From assembly GCA_020427985.1 (NCBI GenBank), contig JAGQNR010000005.1, forward strand, positions 1 to 51,471: a stretch of 51,471 bases of DNA, written 5' to 3'. Below are positions 46,195 through 51,471 of the stretch, in pieces. A model generated the notes under the pieces. That model searched no databases and was not told the DNA's origin. It worked only from the letters and a program-made list of their open reading frames with translations. The position numbers were made by a program, and so were the translations under genes. Numbering within the stretch: position 1 is the stretch's first letter; each line of letters begins with the position of its first letter. The DNA is from Candidatus Saccharimonadota bacterium (GTDB taxonomy: Bacteria; Patescibacteriota; Saccharimonadia; Saccharimonadales; UBA4665).

Positions 46195-48846
46195 TCACAA
46201 ATCGCCCCAATTTTGGCCAATAGAAGTGTCAACATCAAGTTTGACCGGCAGGTCTGGGTAAATGGATTCCATGGTTGTTTTAAGAATGGTTGCCACTCGC
46301 TCTGCATCCCTCTCGGCGCACTCTACCAAAATAGAGTCGTGAATTTGGAGTAGTTGCCTAGCGCCATCAATAGTCGCAAGTTCTTTGTCCGCCGCGACCA
46401 TGGCGAGTTTCATTAAATCCGCCTCGGTGCCTTGAATAGGCATATTCATGGCGGCACGCTCAGCCGCGCTGCGTACAATGAAGTTGCTTGAGCGAATATC
46501 GGGCATGGGACGACGACGACCAAGAAGTGTTTCGACATAGCCATCCTGCTTTGCCTGTTCTTTGAGGCCATCGAGGTACCCAAGCAGCGGTGCGCGCAGC
46601 CGGAAGTATTCGTCAATAAACTCTTTGGCCTGACCAAAGGTCATGCCGGTTGCAGCCGCGAGGCCGTGTGGACTCATGCCATACAGCACGCCAAAGTTGA
46701 TTGTTTTGGCGTTGGAGCGCATTTGCTTCGTAACATCTTCTGGGCTACGTCCATAGACTTCTGCCGCAGTTGTGAGGTGAATGTCGGCACCGCGGTTAAA
46801 CATGGCTATCATATCGGCATCGCCACTCATAGCGGCCGCCAAGCGTAGCTCAAACTGACTGTAATCGGCGCTCACAAATACATTACCCTTGCCCGCAACA
46901 AAGGCAGTGCGAATATGCTTGCCTAGCTCGGTGCGAACCGGGATGTTTTGAAGATTGGGGTCAGTACTGCTCAGCCGCCCGGTCTGAGCCGTAGCCAGAT
47001 TGAAGGTGGTATGGATACGTCCATGCCCATCGGTTTGCTGAGGAAGCGTATCGATATAGGTGTTTTTGAGCTTAGTAACCTCACGGTATTGTGAGATGAG
47101 GTCAATGATGGGATGTTGACCGCGGAGCTTGTCGAGCTCGCTGGCTGCCGTACTATAGCCAGTTTTGCCCTTTTTGATGCCCTGAGTCGGCAATGCTAGC
47201 TTATCAAACAAAATAACTGCCAGCTGGGCTGGAGAGGCGATGTTAAATTCCTCATCTGCATGACCATATATTTCCTGCTCTAAGTCAGATATTTTGTCGG
47301 CAACAGTGTCGGCAAACCTTGCCAGATACGCACTGTCAAGTAAAATCCCTTCGTATTCCATGCGCGCCAGCACCGGAATTACTGGCAAATCAACCTTTTT
47401 AATTAGTGTATCCAGGCTAGGTAACGTCTGTAATTCTGCCCTCTGCTGAACTGCCAGTGCGTGTATAACTGCACAAACATCTGCCGCCAGCAATACAAAT
47501 TCGTCATCACTGATGTTTTCAAAACCTGAACCATCATAGCCAATGTCGCGCGCCAATTCAGTCAGTGACAATTCACGACGCAAGCTATTAAGTGTAAACG
47601 AGCCGATTAAGACATCGTGCGCAACCTCTGGCAGGGACTGCATACCCAAATCCAGCAGCACTTTGAGAGTGTTTTTAATGTCGTAACCAACTAAGCGGGT
47701 GGTTGCCAATTGAGCAAGAATGGATTTGCTATCAAGCTTACTGACGTCAAATAGGTAAGCAGTTGAGGTACTTGGGGCAACTACTAAGTATCTTGGGTCG
47801 CGTCCGGCAACACCACTGTTTCGGCTCGTAATAACAACTTCCGTCTGGGATGGCAGAATAACCTCTTTAAGTTTTACCTCATTGTCGATTAGGACCATTT
47901 GCAGTCGTGGAATTTTGCTGGTAGTTCGTGGGGTGGCGTGCTGGGATAAATCTACATGAAGCACCTGGGGTATTTGCCTGGCCAGGCTGCGAAACTCGAG
48001 CTTCTCTAGCATAGCAACAATTCGCTCGGCATTCGCGCCAACATGGCTGTCGAGACGTTCTAAGTCGAGTGGCAGTGGGGCGTCACACCAAATAGCGCCG
48101 AGTTTTTTGCTGAGATAGGCCGAGTCTTTACCAGCCTCGAGCTTTTTGCGTACACTTTCTTTCACCTGCCAGAGGTTTTCGTAAATGCCATCGAGGGTTT
48201 TGTAGTCTTGCAGCAGCTGGATGGCCGTTTTTTCGCCAATACCTGGCACTCCCGGGATATTATCGGAGCTGTCACCTTTGAGCGCCTTGAGGTCCAAAAA
48301 TTGATCCACCTCCAGACCATACTTGGCACGAAAACTAGCTGGTGAATACAATTCTATATTGCTTAGACCCTTTTTGAGCACATATACCTTGGTTAGGTCG
48401 CCTACTACCTGAAGCGCATCGAGGTCAGAGGTCACTAGCATAGTCTCTATTTCTTGTTTGCTCGCTTGTTTTGCAAGCGTACCCATCAAATCATCGGCCT
48501 CATAGTCATCCATTTCGTACAATGGCCAGCCAAAGGCCTCAAGTAGCTCATGTAATACAGGAATTTGTTCATAAAAGTCCGGCGGCGCTGGCTTGCGGCC
48601 GGCTTTGTACTCTGGATACATTTCGAGTCGTTTGCGAATGTTGGTTTTTGGCTTATCCCAGGCTACAGCCACATAGTCAGGTTCGAGCTTGCGAATGACT
48701 TCAAGTGCCATGGTGGCGAATCCAAACACTCCGCCGGTGGGCGTGCCGTCTTTGGTAGCGAGACTGCCCATAGCATAGTAGCCTCGATAAAATACGCTTT
48801 TACCGTCTATAACGACGAGTCGTTTGCGGTCCGCCTCTTTTTCCAT
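46195..48846 (-). CDS. polA: DNA polymerase I
   Basis: The 883 residues comprise a 5'-3' exonuclease domain (VVIDGKSVFYRGYYAM, DDYEADDLMG, GDSSDNIPGVPGIGEKTA), a middle 3'-5' exonuclease fold and a polymerase domain. Polymerase motifs include ADYSQFELRLA, RSNAKTINFGVLYGM and LLQIHDSILVE. The first exonuclease motif DxE is missing (MVLIDNEVKLKEV), so proofreading is probably lost, as in Taq. Motif A has Phe where most enzymes have Ile (YSQIEL). It acts in repair and Okazaki-fragment processing. Confidence 0.97.
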   Translation of the reverse strand: MEKEADRKRLVVIDGKSVFYRGYYAMGSLATKDGTPTGGVFGFATMALEVIRKLEPDYVAVAWDKPKTNIRKRLEMYPEYKAGRKPAPPDFYEQIPVLHELLEAFGWPLYEMDDYEADDLMGTLAKQASKQEIETMLVTSDLDALQVVGDLTKVYVLKKGLSNIELYSPASFRAKYGLEVDQFLDLKALKGDSSDNIPGVPGIGEKTAIQLLQDYKTLDGIYENLWQVKESVRKKLEAGKDSAYLSKKLGAIWCDAPLPLDLERLDSHVGANAERIVAMLEKLEFRSLARQIPQVLHVDLSQHATPRTTSKIPRLQMVLIDNEVKLKEVILPSQTEVVITSRNSGVAGRDPRYLVVAPSTSTAYLFDVSKLDSKSILAQLATTRLVGYDIKNTLKVLLDLGMQSLPEVAHDVLIGSFTLNSLRRELSLTELARDIGYDGSGFENISDDEFVLLAADVCAVIHALAVQQRAELQTLPSLDTLIKKVDLPVIPVLARMEYEGILLDSAYLARFADTVADKISDLEQEIYGHADEEFNIASPAQLAVILFDKLALPTQGIKKGKTGYSTAASELDKLRGQHPIIDLISQYREVTKLKNTYIDTLPQQTDGHGRIHTTFNLATAQTGRLSSTDPNLQNIPVRTELGKHIRTAFVAGKGNVFVSADYSQFELRLAAAMSGDADMIAMFNRGADIHLTTAAEVYGRSPEDVTKQMRSNAKTINFGVLYGMSPHGLAAATGMTFGQAKEFIDEYFRLRAPLLGYLDGLKEQAKQDGYVETLLGRRRPMPDIRSSNFIVRSAAERAAMNMPIQGTEADLMKLAMVAADKELATIDGARQLLQIHDSILVECAERDAERVATILKTTMESIYPDLPVKLDVDTSIGQNWGDL

Positions 48847-48894
48847 AGAGGTAGTATACCCCTGTTAGCTCTCGGCTCCAAAACATATATTGTC

Positions 48895-49152
48895 CTACCT
48901 AGCGTCTGGAGAAGAGAAAATTGGGTTGGCGTTTTCAAACACCTCACCAGTCGCAAGCGGCCCTACCGCCTGAATTACTCCGCTAGAGAATATGGAGGTA
49001 TCGTATACCTCTCCCTTGGTAAATGTTTTGGGGCCAATATCGTCTAAATGTACCCACCGAGCACCACCTAAGCCTTCAAAACTATAGATGCCATCCCTTG
49101 GCTGTCCGGTATATTTTAGGGCGGCATGAAAAGTCGGTGATGTAAGACGCAT
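48895..49152 (-). CDS. Hypothetical 85-residue protein
   Basis: The small soluble, strand-rich sequence reads PRDGIYSFEGLGGARWVHLD, then FTKGEVYDTSIFSSGVIQAV. No membrane helix and no family are seen. The short gap to polA contains nothing clear. Confidence 0.55.
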   Translation of the reverse strand: MRLTSPTFHAALKYTGQPRDGIYSFEGLGGARWVHLDDIGPKTFTKGEVYDTSIFSSGVIQAVGPLATGEVFENANPIFSSPDAR

Positions 49153-49238
49153 GTTTGATTCCCTTCTGTTTGTTTACATTGCCGCCACGTACTGTACTGC
49201 TTGCGGTACTCTCTGTCAAATAGTGCTCTAAGGTAGCT

Positions 49239-49802
49239 TTAGACAAGGTTTTGGCTGATATCTTGCTCAAGAGCTTCAAGTGAGTTTTCGTTGACAAGCG
49301 TACTATCTACTTTTTGGCGAACGGCTGACATGTCGAGCTTCGCACTATCACCACTGGTGGACATTTCGGCTGCTTCTTCTGCCTGGAACTGTTCGAACGT
49401 TTTGTTGTCTTCTCCGCCCCTGCCTCTGTTTGCGGCCTGGATTCTGTCATAACGAATACGTTGGTCTGCATCAACCCAGACAACCTTGCCGCCTAGTTCG
49501 TGCACACGGTCCACCTCCCCGGGATTGCGTAGACTCGACACAGCAAGCCCGTCGTAGGAGCCAGCTGAAGCATTGTAGCTCGCCACTGCTTTATCTATGA
49601 GTACTCCGAGTCCGCCCACGCGACGCCACTCGGCACTGATTGAACGCAGATTTTCACGCTCGACTAATAAACCACGCGCCCGACATTCGTCACGCAGTAA
49701 ATCCGAAACCGATATAAACATATAGTTGTGCTGAGAGGACAAAATATGGCCTACCAAGTCCTTGCCACTGCCATTTGTGCCAGATATGCCAAGTAGTTTC
49801 AT
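49239..49802 (-). CDS. P-loop kinase-like protein (dephospho-CoA/adenylate kinase type)
   Basis: The 187 residues begin with a strand and Walker A GISGTNGSGKD, then SVSDLLRDECRARGL and DGLAVSSLRNPGEVD, and a late VVWVDADQRIRYDRI. This is the order of nucleotide/CoA kinase-like AAA proteins. A classical CoaE arrangement is not complete, so the substrate is open. It is the only such kinase in the window. Confidence 0.75.
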   Translation of the reverse strand: MKLLGISGTNGSGKDLVGHILSSQHNYMFISVSDLLRDECRARGLLVERENLRSISAEWRRVGGLGVLIDKAVASYNASAGSYDGLAVSSLRNPGEVDRVHELGGKVVWVDADQRIRYDRIQAANRGRGGEDNKTFEQFQAEEAAEMSTSGDSAKLDMSAVRQKVDSTLVNENSLEALEQDISQNLV

Positions 49803-49835
49803 GGTGCTGATTGTATCAATTCAGGTGCAAAATGC

Positions 49836-50405
49836 CTAGTTATCGTACAGCCGTGTACGGAGCACAAACAGTCTTAACAAGACAATGAATACAAAAATCG
49901 CTACTACACCAACAGCTATACTTGTTAGGCCAGCAAGGTAGTCACCCGCAGTAATCATGGCCCTAAATTCTTCGTTTATCCAAGGAATAAGCTTTCCCGA
50001 ACTAGCAACCAATGCGAGCGCTGTGGCCCCAGCGGCAGATTTTAATAGCGTTCGAATGGTATGTTCTTTTTTCTCAAGGGCGAGTGACTGGGGAGTGGTG
50101 CTAAAAATATGACGCATTGGCAGTTCCGATGTATATGCCCGCACAATGGCCACCAAGAGTGAAATAATTGCGTATGTTATGGCCCCCACAAACATCCAAA
50201 ACAAGAATACGCCTGCAGTATTAACAAAGCCGGTGTCGAGATGCGCTGTGAGAGACGTAAAGAAAGACTCGGCCTCTGTGCCCGTTTGGCTATCTAATAT
50301 CTTTTGTCTGATGAGTGATAGATTACCCAGTATAAGGAGGGTTACAATGCTACTTGGTATCAGGATTGCTTCAAGTGCTGTGGGAAGATATATTTTTTCT
50401 TTCAT
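49836..50405 (-). CDS. Multi-pass membrane protein
   Basis: The 189 residues have about four hydrophobic helices (near 10-28, 57-90, 120-140 and 158-180). A polar loop (SELPMRHIFSTTPQSLALEK) sits between them. No family is recognised. It lies downstream of rpoD in the same direction, 70 bases from its stop, and may be co-transcribed. Confidence 0.65.
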   Translation of the reverse strand: MKEKIYLPTALEAILIPSSIVTLLILGNLSLIRQKILDSQTGTEAESFFTSLTAHLDTGFVNTAGVFLFWMFVGAITYAIISLLVAIVRAYTSELPMRHIFSTTPQSLALEKKEHTIRTLLKSAAGATALALVASSGKLIPWINEEFRAMITAGDYLAGLTSIAVGVVAIFVFIVLLRLFVLRTRLYDN

Positions 50406-50474
50406 GTGTCTAGTGCAATTATACGATACCGTACGGCCGACAAAAATACCAAAACGTAGGCTGAAGCAAATAGA

Positions 50475-51471
50475 CTATTTGATGTAGTCGTGCAGTTTGC
50501 GCGCGTCTTTGTGCTTGCGCAGTTTAGCAAGCGCTTTGGCTTCGATTTGGCGAATGCGCTCCCTTGTAACTCTGAATTCTTGTCCTACCTCTTCGAGAGT
50601 GTGTTGTTTGCCATCTTCAAGCCCAAAACGAAGCTTTAAAATTTTTTGCTCACGTTCGGTCAAGGCGCCTAGCATGTCTTTGACCTGCTCTTTAAGCAGT
50701 TGCCCTGTTGCTGATTCCTCGGGAGTAATGGTATCTTCGTCTTCAATAAAGTCTGCCAGCACCGATTCTTCTTCATCATCACGAATTGAAGCATCAAGCG
50801 ATGAAATATCTTGTTTAATCTTCATAATGTGCTCGACTTTGAGCACATCTATTTCCATTTCTTTGGCAATTTCGTCGTTGGTTGGCTCCCTGTTAAGCTC
50901 TTGGGTTAAACGACGCTGTGTACGAAGGAGCTTGTTGATGGTTTCGACCATATGCACAGGAATACGAATCGTGCGTGCCTGATCAGCAATAGCCCTCGTG
51001 ATAGCCTGGCGAATCCACCATGTGGCATAGGTACTAAATTTAAAGCCCTTGTCTGGGTCAAACTTTTCAACTGCACGCAGCAGTCCAGTATTACCTTCTT
51101 GAATTAGGTCAAGCAAATCAAGACCGCGCCCAACATATCGCTTGGCAATTGACACCACTAAACGCATGTTGGCTTCGGCCATCTGGTCTTTGGCCTCTTT
51201 GTCGCCAGAGACGACTCGTTGGGCCAACTCTAGTTCTTCCTCGGCATTAAGCAGAGGAATTTTGCCTATCTCGCGTAAATAGAGACGTACCGAATCATCA
51301 GCAATATCGTCTAGATAGGTCTGATCCTCGATAACGATTTCTTCGTCTTCTTGCTCGGCATCCATAAGCCATTCATCACTAAGTTCGGTGGGCGTTGGCT
51401 CCTCGGGTACGGTTACTTCAATACCGGCCTCTGCAAGTTCCGCATACAGCGAATCAAGCAACTCGACATTT
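50475..51471 (-). CDS. rpoD: Primary sigma factor RpoD (5' end outside window)
   Basis: The visible 332 codons include the end of region 1.1 ([13 protein letters not shown]) and region 1.2 ([17 protein letters not shown]). Region 2 follows with the DNA-melting and -10-binding segment ([20 protein letters not shown]), then region 3. Region 4 carries the -35-binding helix ([20 protein letters not shown]). The frame continues through the last base, so the start is missing. The many TTGACA/TATAAT boxes in this window fit its expected specificity. Confidence 0.97.
   Translation of the reverse strand, partial: NVELLDSLYAELAEAGIEVTVPEEPTPTELSDEWLMDAEQEDEEIVIEDQTYLDDIADDSVRLYLREIGKIPLLNAEEELELAQRVVSGDKEAKDQMAEANMRLVVSIAKRYVGRGLDLLDLIQEGNTGLLRAVEKFDPDKGFKFSTYATWWIRQAITRAIADQARTIRIPVHMVETINKLLRTQRRLTQELNREPTNDEIAKEMEIDVLKVEHIMKIKQDISSLDASIRDDEEESVLADFIEDEDTITPEESATGQLLKEQVKDMLGALTEREQKILKLRFGLEDGKQHTLEEVGQEFRVTRERIRQIEAKALAKLRKHKDARKLHDYIK

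Noticed and set aside
46194-46307. Upstream start of the methyltransferase inside polA
   Set aside because: It would overlap conserved polA codons by 113 bases and add residues that do not fit the methyltransferase fold; ATG 46193 directly after the polA stop is better.
1-51471. CRISPR array, rRNA and tRNA genes
   Set aside because: No regularly spaced repeats of 25-40 bases, no rRNA signatures and no T-loop/acceptor pattern were found on either strand.

Overview
The window looks like chromosome of a small-genome bacterium of the Candidate Phyla Radiation (Patescibacteria), most likely Saccharibacteria. This is inferred from gene content, not from an rRNA, because no rRNA or tRNA gene was found. 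Supporting points are tightly packed, often overlapping genes; a solitary RNase J with a long Asn/Arg-rich N-terminus; a sortase with its own substrate; a PadR-PspC pair; S20 with a Lys/Ala tail; and many lineage-restricted proteins. TGA is used as an ordinary stop (polA, the S51 peptidase), which argues against the code-25 CPR groups.

Layout. 1-3.7 kb: a probable degraded integrated element beside ychF, bounded by a 98%-identical repeat made of a serine recombinase 3' end. It carries a clan CD (caspase/CHAT-like) protein, two small DNA-binding proteins and a HIT hydrolase. 3.7-13.8 kb: ychF, a peptidoglycan-directed serine hydrolase, a PH-domain protein, a Crp/Fnr regulator, tlyA, efp, a dead GIY-YIG element, ssb, an S51 peptidase, rpsR-rpsF, and an unknown gene with an intrinsic terminator inside its 5' end. 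14-20.7 kb: a surface protein with its sortase, ftsK, a ParB/sulfiredoxin-like protein and two DUF5684-like membrane proteins. 20.7-26.8 kb is RNA and DNA metabolism: rnj, a uracil-DNA glycosylase, a four-helix-bundle protein, pnp and rpsO.

26.8-30.3 kb is a lineage-specific block: a gene interrupted by three in-frame TAA codons, a protein with a J-domain-like HPD motif, and two unknowns. 30.3-35.6 kb: truB with a TruB-like mini-ORF, a DHH-like protein, rpsT, holA and a transglutaminase-like protein. 35.7-42.4 kb: fused trehalose synthase/phosphatase, mutM, a DUF721-like protein, two HAD paralogs and pspC-padR. 42.4-42.9 kb is a 540-base gap holding hairpins and a possible 37-residue ORF. 42.9-51.5 kb: a nuclease-like protein coupled to a Nudix hydrolase, a methyltransferase abutting polA, a P-loop kinase-like protein and the major sigma factor rpoD, which is cut by the window edge.

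The most unusual signals are: (1) an apparent tandem integration whose crossover lies at the ychF start codon and inside the recombinase's own 3' end; (2) five near-consensus TTGACA promoters with similar spacers in front of non-housekeeping genes, two of them sharing a dyad in the spacer; (3) a perfect intrinsic terminator inside the 5' end of the 333-codon ORF; (4) an otherwise open 226-codon frame with three TAA codons; and (5) a folded RNA candidate between rpsO and pnp.
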